Shown here piece by piece: positions 13,280 to 18,574 of a stretch of 18,574 nucleotides of DNA. The position numbers and the translations under genes were made by a program. The notes beneath the pieces are model-generated. The model did not search any database and had not been told where the DNA came from. It saw only the letters and a list, made by a program, of their open reading frames with translations. Source of the DNA: Clostridia bacterium (GTDB lineage Bacteria; Bacillota; DULZ01). The DNA lies in assembly GCA_012520135.1 (NCBI GenBank), contig JAAYOX010000397.1, positions 1 through 18,574 on the forward strand. The letters are read 5' to 3'. Position 1 is the first letter of the stretch. Each line of letters begins with the position of its first letter.

Positions 13280-14482
13280 GTGAAAAAAGTTTACCTTGAT
13301 CACAGTGCCACCACTCCTATCAGGGCGGAGGTAGCACAGGCGATGATGGTGGCCATGACCGAACAGTTTGGCAATCCGTCCAGTGTCCACAGTTTTGGTA
13401 GAGCTGCCAAAAAGGCCTTGGAGGAAGCCAGGGAACAGGTAGCCCAATTGATCGGTGCTCAGCCTGGTGAGATTGTCTTTACCAGCGGAGGTACAGAAGC
13501 GGATAATTTGGCTGTTATCGGTACTGCCATGGCCAACCGGAAAAAAGGCAAGCATATTATCACTTCCAGCATTGAGCACCATGCTTTGCTTGATAGCTGC
13601 AAGTGGTTGGAGAAAAACGGGTTTGAGGTCACTTACTTGCCGGTTGATAGCAACGGATTAGTAAGAGTGGAAGATTTAATGGCCGCTTTGAGAGAAGATA
13701 CCATTTTGATCAGTATCATGCATGTCAATAACGAAGTGGGCACTATTCAACCCATTGAGGAAATAGGTAAAATTGCCCGGGATAAAGGAATTCTCTTTCA
13801 TACGGATGCAGTGCAAAGTGTAGGCAAAATCCCTGTAGATGTGAATGAATTGCAAGTAGACTTGCTATCTTTGTCTGCCCACAAAATCTACGGTCCTAAA
13901 GGCGTAGGAGCACTCTATATTCGTAAGGGAACCCGGGTGGAACCACGAAACTTCGGTGGTGGACAAGAACGGAAAAGGCGTCCCGGTACAGAGAATATTC
14001 CCGGGATCGTTGGATTTGGTAAGGCAGCAGAATTAGCCAGGATTAATTTGCCTGAAGAACAGAAGCTGATTATACTGAGGGATAAACTGATCGATGGATT
14101 ATTGGAGCGGATTCCCGATTGCCAGCTTAACGGAGATCGTGAAAAGCGGATCCCCACCAATGTGAACGTAAGTATTCGCTTTCTGGAAGGAGAAGCTTTA
14201 CTGTTGAGTATGGATTTGAAAGGTATTGCCGCTTCCAGTGGTTCAGCCTGTACTTCCGGTTCTTTGGATCCCTCCCATGTTCTGTTGGCCATGGGCATCT
14301 GTCATGAAATCGCTCACGGTTCCTTGAGAATGACTCTAGGAAGGGATAATACTGAGGAGGATATTGATTACGTCCTGGATGAGCTTCCGGCAATTGTGGA
14401 GCGATTGAGGAATATGTCACCTCTTTACTGCTGTGAAAAAGCCGCACAATGTGAAGTAAAGGAGATGTGTCAGAATGTATAG
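13280..14482 (+). CDS. iscS: Cysteine desulfurase (IscS/NifS family)
   Basis: A PLP-dependent enzyme that removes sulphur from L-cysteine as an enzyme-bound persulphide and passes it to IscU and MnmA. Visible: N-terminus VYLDHSATTPIR (4-15), TSGGTEADNLAV (68-79), SSIEHHALLDS (96-106) with the PLP-stacking His, HTDAVQSVGK (174-183), the PLP lysine in SLSAHKIYGPKG (Lys202), RPGTENIPGIVGFG (234-247) and the catalytic loop SSGSACTSGSLDPSHVL (319-335) with Cys324. The long mobile loop places it in class I with NifS/IscS. Length is 400 aa. Residues 384-397 add four cysteines (see findings). Start: GTG 13280 with GGGGTGA at 13268-13274; the GTG at 13271 lies inside that site. The last 8 nt overlap iscU. 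Confidence 0.95.
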   Translation: MKKVYLDHSATTPIRAEVAQAMMVAMTEQFGNPSSVHSFGRAAKKALEEAREQVAQLIGAQPGEIVFTSGGTEADNLAVIGTAMANRKKGKHIITSSIEHHALLDSCKWLEKNGFEVTYLPVDSNGLVRVEDLMAALREDTILISIMHVNNEVGTIQPIEEIGKIARDKGILFHTDAVQSVGKIPVDVNELQVDLLSLSAHKIYGPKGVGALYIRKGTRVEPRNFGGGQERKRRPGTENIPGIVGFGKAAELARINLPEEQKLIILRDKLIDGLLERIPDCQLNGDREKRIPTNVNVSIRFLEGEALLLSMDLKGIAASSGSACTSGSLDPSHVLLAMGICHEIAHGSLRMTLGRDNTEEDIDYVLDELPAIVERLRNMSPLYCCEKAAQCEVKEMCQNV

Positions 14483-14852
14483 CGAAAAAGTAATGGATCA
14501 TTTCACTAACCCCAGGAATGTTGGCGATTTGGAAAATCCCGACGGAGTAGGTGAAGTAGGTAACCCTACTTGCGGAGATATTATGCGGATAGCAATCAAA
14601 GTTGAAGACAATATTATTACAGATATAAAATTTAAAACCTTTGGCTGCGGAGCAGCTATTGCTACCAGCAGCATGGTCACAGAAATGGCCAAAGGAAAGA
14701 CCCTTGAGGAAGCCCGTGTTATTACCAATAAAAATGTAGCGGAAGCTTTAGACGGGCTACCCCCCAACAAAATGCACTGTTCAAATCTGGCTGCCGATGC
14801 TTTAAAGCTGGCTATCGATGATTACCTGGCAAAAGCAGGGCAGGTAGGGTAA
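14475..14852 (+). CDS. iscU: Fe-S cluster assembly scaffold IscU (NifU N-terminal type)
   Basis: The scaffold on which IscS-derived sulphur and iron are assembled into [2Fe-2S]/[4Fe-4S] clusters. The three ligand cysteines are present: NPTCGD (Cys33 with Asp35), FGCGAAIATSSM (Cys58) and KMHCSNLAADAL (Cys102 with His101). It is 125 aa, a single-domain scaffold without the C-terminal NifU domains. The KMHCSN form is the NifU/Clostridia type; E. coli IscU has LPPVK before its HC. Start: ATG 14475 overlaps the iscS stop by 8 nt, and the AAGGAG (14459-14464) site is inside iscS, so translation is likely coupled. mnmA begins 17 nt later. Confidence 0.95.
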   Translation: MYSEKVMDHFTNPRNVGDLENPDGVGEVGNPTCGDIMRIAIKVEDNIITDIKFKTFGCGAAIATSSMVTEMAKGKTLEEARVITNKNVAEALDGLPPNKMHCSNLAADALKLAIDDYLAKAGQVG

Positions 14853-14869
14853 CCGTAGGAGTTGAAATA

Positions 14870-15958
14870 ATGAGTTTAAAACCAAAAGTTCTGGTGGCTA
14901 TGAGCGGAGGAGTCGATAGTTCAGTAACCGTTCATCTGCTCAAGGAACAAGGGTATGAAGTAATAGGAGTAACTATGCAACAATGGCCTGAGGATACTCC
15001 ATTACCTGAAGGAGAAACAGGTTGTTGTTCCTTATCAGCCGTTGAGGATGCCCGGCGGGTTGCCCACAAACTGGACATCCCCCATTATGTGCTTAATTAT
15101 AAGGACTTATTTCAAGAACAGGTGATTGATTATTTCGTTGAGGAATATTTAAAAGGGAGAACTCCTAATCCTTGTATGGCTTGTAATCGGGTTTACCGGT
15201 TCGGGGCATTGCTCCAAAAAGCCAAGGAATTAGAAATCGATTATATTGCCACCGGTCATTACGCCAGAGTCTATTATGATGAGGACAGAAAAAGACATGT
15301 ACTGGCCAAAGGAAAAGATGCCAATAAAGACCAAAGCTATTTCCTGTATGGCTTTACCCAGGAGCAGATGAAACGAACCCTGTTACCGATCGGTAGTTAC
15401 ACTAAACCCCAAATTAGAGAAATAGCGGCGGAGTTGGGGCTTTCAGTGGCTAAAAAGCCGGAGAGTCAGGAAATTTGTTTTATTCCCGATAACGACTACC
15501 GGCGGTTCTTGAGAGATAAAGCACCCGTATCCTTGGAACCGGGTCCTTTTTTGGACGAAACCGGCAGGGTATTGGGACAGCATAATGGTATAGCTTGCTA
15601 TACTATCGGGCAGCGTAAAGGACTTGGCCTTGCGTTAGGCATACCGGTATATGTGGTAGATATCGATCCGCAGCGCAACGCGGTAATCATTGGTCCTGAG
15701 ACCGCCCTATACAGCAGGGGTTTATTAGCCCTAAACAACAATTGGATCTTGCTGGATGAATTAACTGAGCCTTTGGAGGTAACAGTTAAAATCCGTTACC
15801 GTTCCCCTGCAGTGCCCGCCATCATCAAACCAAAAGGCAAGGGCATCGAGGTTTTGTTTAAACAACCCCAAAAGGCAGTAACCCCGGGACAGGCAGTGGT
15901 GTACTACCAAGAGGATTTAGTTCTTGGCGGGGGAGTAATTGAAGAAAAATACCAATAG
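14870..15958 (+). CDS. mnmA: tRNA-specific 2-thiouridylase MnmA
   Basis: MnmA adenylates and thiolates U34 of tRNA-Lys, -Glu and -Gln to s2U, using sulphur relayed from IscS. Visible: PP-loop MSGGVDSSV (11-19), TPNPCMACNR (98-107) with catalytic Cys102, ATGHYARV (127-134), the tRNA-binding segment KDQSYFLYGF (153-162), and the second catalytic cysteine in PESQEICFIPDNDYR (Cys203). The C-terminal beta-barrel (YTIGQRKGLGLALG onward) is complete. Length 362 aa is normal. Start: ATG 14870 with AGGAG (14857-14861). Placement behind iscS-iscU joins the sulphur donor, scaffold and tRNA thiolase in one unit. A large hairpin terminator follows the stop. Confidence 0.95.
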   Translation: MSLKPKVLVAMSGGVDSSVTVHLLKEQGYEVIGVTMQQWPEDTPLPEGETGCCSLSAVEDARRVAHKLDIPHYVLNYKDLFQEQVIDYFVEEYLKGRTPNPCMACNRVYRFGALLQKAKELEIDYIATGHYARVYYDEDRKRHVLAKGKDANKDQSYFLYGFTQEQMKRTLLPIGSYTKPQIREIAAELGLSVAKKPESQEICFIPDNDYRRFLRDKAPVSLEPGPFLDETGRVLGQHNGIACYTIGQRKGLGLALGIPVYVVDIDPQRNAVIIGPETALYSRGLLALNNNWILLDELTEPLEVTVKIRYRSPAVPAIIKPKGKGIEVLFKQPQKAVTPGQAVVYYQEDLVLGGGVIEEKYQ

Positions 15959-15966
15959 GGTTACGG

Positions 15967-16032
15967 CAGTTCCGACCATTTGACCTATGATCCCCTTAGA
16001 TGATGAGGCAAATGAACGGAACTGTTTTTTTT
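15967..16032 (+). terminator. Two-tier intrinsic terminator of the isc-mnmA operon
   Basis: CAGTTCCG (15967-15974) pairs perfectly with CGGAACTG (16017-16024). After a 2x2 internal loop, CATTTG (15977-15982) pairs with CAAATG (16009-16014), and CCT/AGG may extend the stem. Eight T's follow (16025-16032). It is an unusually long terminator hairpin. I see no T-box or riboswitch signature in it. The remainder of 15959-16135 is A/T-rich and holds the next promoter. Confidence 0.88.
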
Positions 16033-16102
16033 AGCAGACTACAATCCGCAACATTCTAAAAACTGTTTGTAAAATAAACATTTGGAATTTTCGGCAAATC
16101 TA

Positions 16103-16131
16103 TTGACTTTTAGTTAAATATTACGTACAGT
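16103..16131 (+). promoter_or_regulatory. Probable promoter of the acyl-CoA synthetase gene
   Basis: TTGACT (16103-16108), 17 nt and TACAGT (16126-16131). The -35 is strong and the -10 matches consensus at 4 of 6. The predicted start is near 16138, at the left edge of the palindrome and next to the ATG at 16136. This makes that ATG an unlikely translation start. Confidence 0.5.
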
Positions 16132-16136
16132 TAGAA

Positions 16137-16150
16137 TGAATGAACATTCA
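16137..16150. repeat. Palindrome at the acyl-CoA synthetase transcription start (candidate operator)
   Basis: TGAATGAACATTCA has perfect 6-bp arms (TGAATG/CATTCA) around AA and sits on the predicted transcript start. The half-sites equal those I recall for the B. subtilis FadR operator (TetR family, acyl-CoA responsive), but the arms there are 6 nt apart rather than 2. The exact regulator is unknown. Confidence 0.45.
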
Positions 16151-16177
16151 AACAGTTTTGAAAGGGGGCAACTTGGT

Positions 16178-18022
16178 TTGGATGCTACGTTAGGAGCCAT
16201 GTTTTTCAACCGGGTTGACAAGTATCAGGATCACGCAGCTCTACGCTATAAGAAGGACGGCGCCTGGCATGATATTAGCTGGAAAGAATTCGGCAGTAGA
16301 GTGGAGAAATTAGGGTATGGTTTGTTAGCGCTGGGAATCAATCCAGGGGATAGGGTGGCCATTTTGTCCGAAAACAGGCCTGAGTGGGCCATTACCGACC
16401 TGGGCATCATCAGTATTCAAGGCATAGTTGTGCCTATCTATCATACCAACAGAGCTAAACAAATCGAATTCATTCTTCAGGATTCAGCAGCTAAAGTACT
16501 TATTGTGTCAAAACCTTCTATGCTGGCGGAAGTGATGGAAGTAAGGCAAAACCTCGATCAACTGCAACAAATTGTCTTAATGGATCCCGACGATCCCCTT
16601 AATACACCCAACGATATCATGAGTTTTCAAAACCTCCTGGACCTGGGGGCCAATTACAAAGCCAAGCATGAAGGAAAACTCCGGGAATTATATACGAAGG
16701 CAAAAGAAGATGATTTAGTATCCTTTGTTTATACTTCCGGTACCACCGGTAATCCCAAAGGTGTCATGCTGAGCCATAAAAACTTCTTATCCAATGTCAA
16801 ATCCACCTCCTCAGTGGTAGAGGTCGAACCCCATTGGATTGCCTTGTCATTTCTACCTTTAAGCCATGTGTTGGAAAGGATGGCCGGCTACTACCTAATC
16901 CTTTATAACGGGGGCACCATTGCCTACGCCGAAGGGGTTAACGAAGTGGTGAAAAACCTCCCCGAAATCAAACCGCATGTGATGGTCAGTGTTCCCAGAC
17001 TCTATGAAAAGATGTATGCCGGTATTTTGAACAAAATAGATGAGGGAAGTTCTTTTAAGAAAAAGATGTTTTTGTGGGCTGTAGAGGTTGGCAAAGAGTG
17101 GTTTTATACTCACCTGGAAAAGAAAACCCCTTCTGCTTCATTGCGGATTAAACATTCTATAGCCGATAAGCTTGTTTATTCCAAATTAAGAGATTTAACA
17201 GGGGGAAGGTTACGTTTCTTTGTTTCCGGAGGGGCAGCTTTAGCCAAGGATATTAATGAGTTTTTCCATGCTATCGGTTTGCCTATTCTGGAAGGTTATG
17301 GGTTGACAGAAACGGCTCCTGTACTGACAGTTAATACTTTTGAAAATCTTCGCCTGGGGACCGTTGGGCAGGCAATTCCGGGAGTTACCCTTAAAATTGC
17401 GGAGGACGGGGAAATATTAGCCAAAGGACCAAACGTAAGCAAAGGCTATTATAACCGGCCTGAGGATACGGCGGAAGCTTTTAAAGACGGCTGGTTTTAT
17501 ACAGGAGATGTGGGTGTCATCGACAAGGACGGCTTCCTGACGATTACCGACCGCAAGAAAGACATCATCGTAACTTCCGGTGGTAAGAACGTGGCACCTC
17601 AGAATATTGAGGGAATGATGGTGCTGGATTCCTTTATCAGCCAAGCGGTGGTCTTCGGCGATAAGCAAAAATATCTGGCCGCCTTAATTATCCCTGATTT
17701 CCAAGTGCTTACCGGTTATGCCAAAGAAAACGGGATATCCTTTAGCAATAACCGGGAATTAATTGAGAATCCCAAAGTTATTGAACTGTACAACAACAGG
17801 ATTAAAGAGATTATTAAGGATCTACCTTCCTATGAACAAATCAAAAAATTCGCCTTGTTGCCGGAGGAATTCTCCACCGATACCGGTGAATTGACACCGT
17901 CTCTCAAAGTTAAACGGAAATTCGTCCAGGAAAAATATGCAGACATTATTAACGGTTTATTTGCCGAGGACACACCGGGGAAACCTACCAGTCAAATGAT
18001 GAAGCCTGAGAAACCAGCTTAA
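16178..18022 (+). CDS. AMP-dependent long-chain acyl-CoA synthetase
   Basis: An ANL-superfamily adenylating enzyme that converts a fatty acid, ATP and CoA to acyl-CoA, AMP and PPi, probably at the inner face of the membrane. Visible: P-loop YTSGTTGNPKG (185-195), SFLPLSHVLERM (224-235) typical of long-chain (FadD15/ACSL-like) members, GYGLTETAP (373-381), YTGDVG (441-446), DRKKDIIVTSGGKNVAP (458-474) and the C-terminal lysine in ELTPSLKVKRK (Lys577). Start: TTG 16178, behind AAAGGGGG (about 16161-16168) with 9-nt spacing, gives 614 aa beginning MDATLGAMFF. The ATG at 16136 has no ribosome binding site and coincides with the predicted transcript start. The chain-length preference cannot be read from sequence. 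It is transcriptionally separate from mnmA. Confidence 0.9.
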   Translation: MDATLGAMFFNRVDKYQDHAALRYKKDGAWHDISWKEFGSRVEKLGYGLLALGINPGDRVAILSENRPEWAITDLGIISIQGIVVPIYHTNRAKQIEFILQDSAAKVLIVSKPSMLAEVMEVRQNLDQLQQIVLMDPDDPLNTPNDIMSFQNLLDLGANYKAKHEGKLRELYTKAKEDDLVSFVYTSGTTGNPKGVMLSHKNFLSNVKSTSSVVEVEPHWIALSFLPLSHVLERMAGYYLILYNGGTIAYAEGVNEVVKNLPEIKPHVMVSVPRLYEKMYAGILNKIDEGSSFKKKMFLWAVEVGKEWFYTHLEKKTPSASLRIKHSIADKLVYSKLRDLTGGRLRFFVSGGAALAKDINEFFHAIGLPILEGYGLTETAPVLTVNTFENLRLGTVGQAIPGVTLKIAEDGEILAKGPNVSKGYYNRPEDTAEAFKDGWFYTGDVGVIDKDGFLTITDRKKDIIVTSGGKNVAPQNIEGMMVLDSFISQAVVFGDKQKYLAALIIPDFQVLTGYAKENGISFSNNRELIENPKVIELYNNRIKEIIKDLPSYEQIKKFALLPEEFSTDTGELTPSLKVKRKFVQEKYADIINGLFAEDTPGKPTSQMMKPEKPA

Positions 18023-18035
18023 TAGGCTGGTTTTT
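18011..18035 (+). terminator. Intrinsic terminator overlapping the acyl-CoA synthetase stop
   Basis: AAACCAGC (18011-18018) pairs with GCTGGTTT (18026-18033), followed by T's to 18035. The TAA stop (18020-18022) is in the loop, so the left arm encodes the last residues (KPA). Confidence 0.85.
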
Positions 18036-18122
18036 CTGGTTTTAAGTATGAGATTTAAATAATTTGGTAAACCTATAAGCAAAAACAGCTTACTGCAACG
18101 TCGGGAGGAGGTTGCTTCCATT

Positions 18123-18278
18123 ATGATGAACTGTCCCATCTGTGGCGGCAGGGAAGTAGGCAAAATTAATGTAGATCAATACTACTGCTGGAACTGTTTT
18201 GTAGAATATGATTGTCAAAATCGGATTTATCAAGTTGACGAAGACGGTAGTCTAGTTGCCTTAGGAAACGGAACTTAG
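18123..18278 (+). CDS. Small zinc-ribbon protein, function unknown
   Basis: A 51-aa reading frame with start ATG 18123 and stop TAG 18276-18278. It has two CxxC knuckles, CPIC (residues 4-7) and CWNC (22-25), about 14 residues apart, as in zinc ribbons, and a further Cys31. Between and after them are short polar segments (GKINVDQYY, NRIYQVDEDG) that look like ribbon strands. GGGAGGAGGT (18103-18112) lies 11 nt before the ATG; a second ATG at 18126 is also possible. The next gene begins 20 nt later, so the two are probably co-transcribed. No promoter is obvious in 18036-18122. I do not recognise the family beyond the zinc ribbon. Confidence 0.75.
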   Translation: MMNCPICGGREVGKINVDQYYCWNCFVEYDCQNRIYQVDEDGSLVALGNGT

Positions 18279-18298
18279 ATCTAACAGGAGGTAGGATA

Positions 18299-18493
18299 AT
18301 GGCAATGGGATTTTGGCGCGGAATCATCACCGGCGGCATCATCGGTGGTCTGATTGCTAGGATGATGGGATCTCCCGTTAAGAAAATGGGAACCGAGGAG
18401 ATGTCGCAACAAATGAGCAAAATGCGAGTTCAAGCGGAGAAAATGATGAATGAAGCACGAGAGGGAGTCAAAGGCATTTCCCGAAAAAAGTGA
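18299..18493 (+). CDS. Small membrane protein with N-terminal glycine zipper (YtxH-like)
   Basis: A 64-aa protein. Residues 5-23 (FWRGIITGGIIGGLIARMM) form one hydrophobic segment with a GxxxGG-type glycine pattern. A Lys-rich, Met/Gln/Glu-rich amphipathic helix follows (about 33-64, ending ISRKK). This architecture, a short glycine-rich membrane anchor plus a charged helix, resembles YtxH-domain (gas-vesicle/general-stress) proteins, but the protein is shorter and the match is by look only. It could be a membrane-bound helper of its neighbours. Start: ATG 18299, with ACAGGAGGT (about 18284-18292) upstream and good spacing. The short inverted repeat GAGGGAT/ATCCCTC (18492-18498, 18504-18510) begins in its stop codon. 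Confidence 0.7.
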   Translation: MAMGFWRGIITGGIIGGLIARMMGSPVKKMGTEEMSQQMSKMRVQAEKMMNEAREGVKGISRKK

Positions 18494-18510
18494 GGGATCC
18501 CATATCCCTC
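18492..18510 (+). repeat. Short inverted repeat after the YtxH-like gene
   Basis: GAGGGAT (18492-18498) and ATCCCTC (18504-18510) form a 7-bp stem with a 5-nt loop. No T tract follows, so it is not a typical terminator; it may act as an mRNA 3' stabiliser or processing site between genes. Confidence 0.5.
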
Positions 18511-18555
18511 TAATACAGCTGGCAAAGGCAAATCGATGTTAATCAGGGGGCTGAA

Positions 18556-18574
18556 TTGGAGCCAAAATCAAAAG
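18556..18574 (+). CDS. Possible 5' end of the next gene (partial)
   Basis: TTG at 18556 preceded by AGGGGG (18545-18550, 5-nt spacing) opens a frame MEPKSK that runs off the window. In related genomes a membrane transporter or alaS often follows this cluster, but six codons allow no identification. Confidence 0.3.

Noticed and set aside
15959..16032. T-box or riboswitch in the large hairpin after mnmA
   Set aside because: No T-box sequence or specifier-like structure; the following gene is an acyl-CoA synthetase, and a perfect stem with eight T's is explained as a terminator.
1..18574. Opposite-strand open frames of 60-150 codons under recJ, relA, hisS, aspS, rarA, iscS and others
   Set aside because: All lie antisense to well-identified conserved genes, lack recognisable domains and are expected shadows of coding bias.
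1..18574. Defence system, prophage, transposon or CRISPR array
   Set aside because: No repeats of the right kind, no integrase, transposase, nuclease-toxin pair or other accessory gene; the gene content is housekeeping throughout.

Overview
The window (about 18.6 kb, moderate G+C) is a dense core-genome segment in which every recognisable gene is on the + strand. It looks like a Firmicutes chromosome of the Clostridia class, probably Peptococcaceae or Desulfotomaculum-like. Reasons: the order recJ - relA - dtd - metallo-hydrolase - hisS - aspS, a 6S RNA between aspS and tcdA (as I recall for bsrA in Bacillus subtilis), the cluster rarA - iscR - iscS - iscU - mnmA, strong AGGAGG ribosome binding sites, frequent GTG/TTG starts, and a RecJ with a long Firmicutes-type C-terminal extension. 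I see no mobile element, CRISPR array, tRNA or rRNA gene. I do not see a wholly new multi-gene system; the interest lies in regulatory DNA and a few protein details.

Layout. (1) 1-125: tail of an unidentified upstream gene and its terminator. (2) 158-9524: a likely operon from a sigma-A promoter: recJ (DNA repair exonuclease), relA/spoT-type (p)ppGpp synthetase/hydrolase, dtd (D-aminoacyl-tRNA deacylase), a glyoxalase-II-like metallo-hydrolase, hisS and aspS. Stringent response, tRNA charging and tRNA proofreading are linked here. The AspRS carries residues expected of a non-discriminating enzyme. (3) 9525-9876: a non-coding interval with its own extended -10 promoter, a 6S RNA candidate and a long intrinsic terminator just before tcdA. 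(4) 9877-10569: tcdA, a tRNA t6A dehydratase. (5) 10586-11309: a csoR-trxA unit. Its promoter overlaps a near-canonical CsoR operator, so a copper-sensing repressor probably controls itself and a thioredoxin. (6) 11371-12684: rarA, a replication-fork AAA+ ATPase. (7) 12676-15958: the iron-sulphur and thio-tRNA unit: iscR with two palindromes bracketing its promoter, then iscS, iscU and mnmA. IscS supplies sulphur to IscU for Fe-S clusters and to MnmA for s2U34 of tRNA. (8) 16103-18035: a long-chain acyl-CoA synthetase with its own promoter, a palindrome at the predicted transcription start and a terminator that overlaps its stop codon. (9) 18123-18574: a 51-aa zinc-ribbon protein, a 64-aa glycine-zipper membrane protein and the first codons of a further gene.

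Several starts were moved downstream of the longest open frame because a good ribosome binding site sits in front of the internal start: recJ ATG 206, relA GTG 3124, dtd ATG 5297, hisS ATG 6432, aspS ATG 7716, csoR TTG 10646, iscR GTG 12776, iscS GTG 13280, acyl-CoA synthetase TTG 16178. All identifications come from motif recognition by eye; no database search or structure prediction was run.
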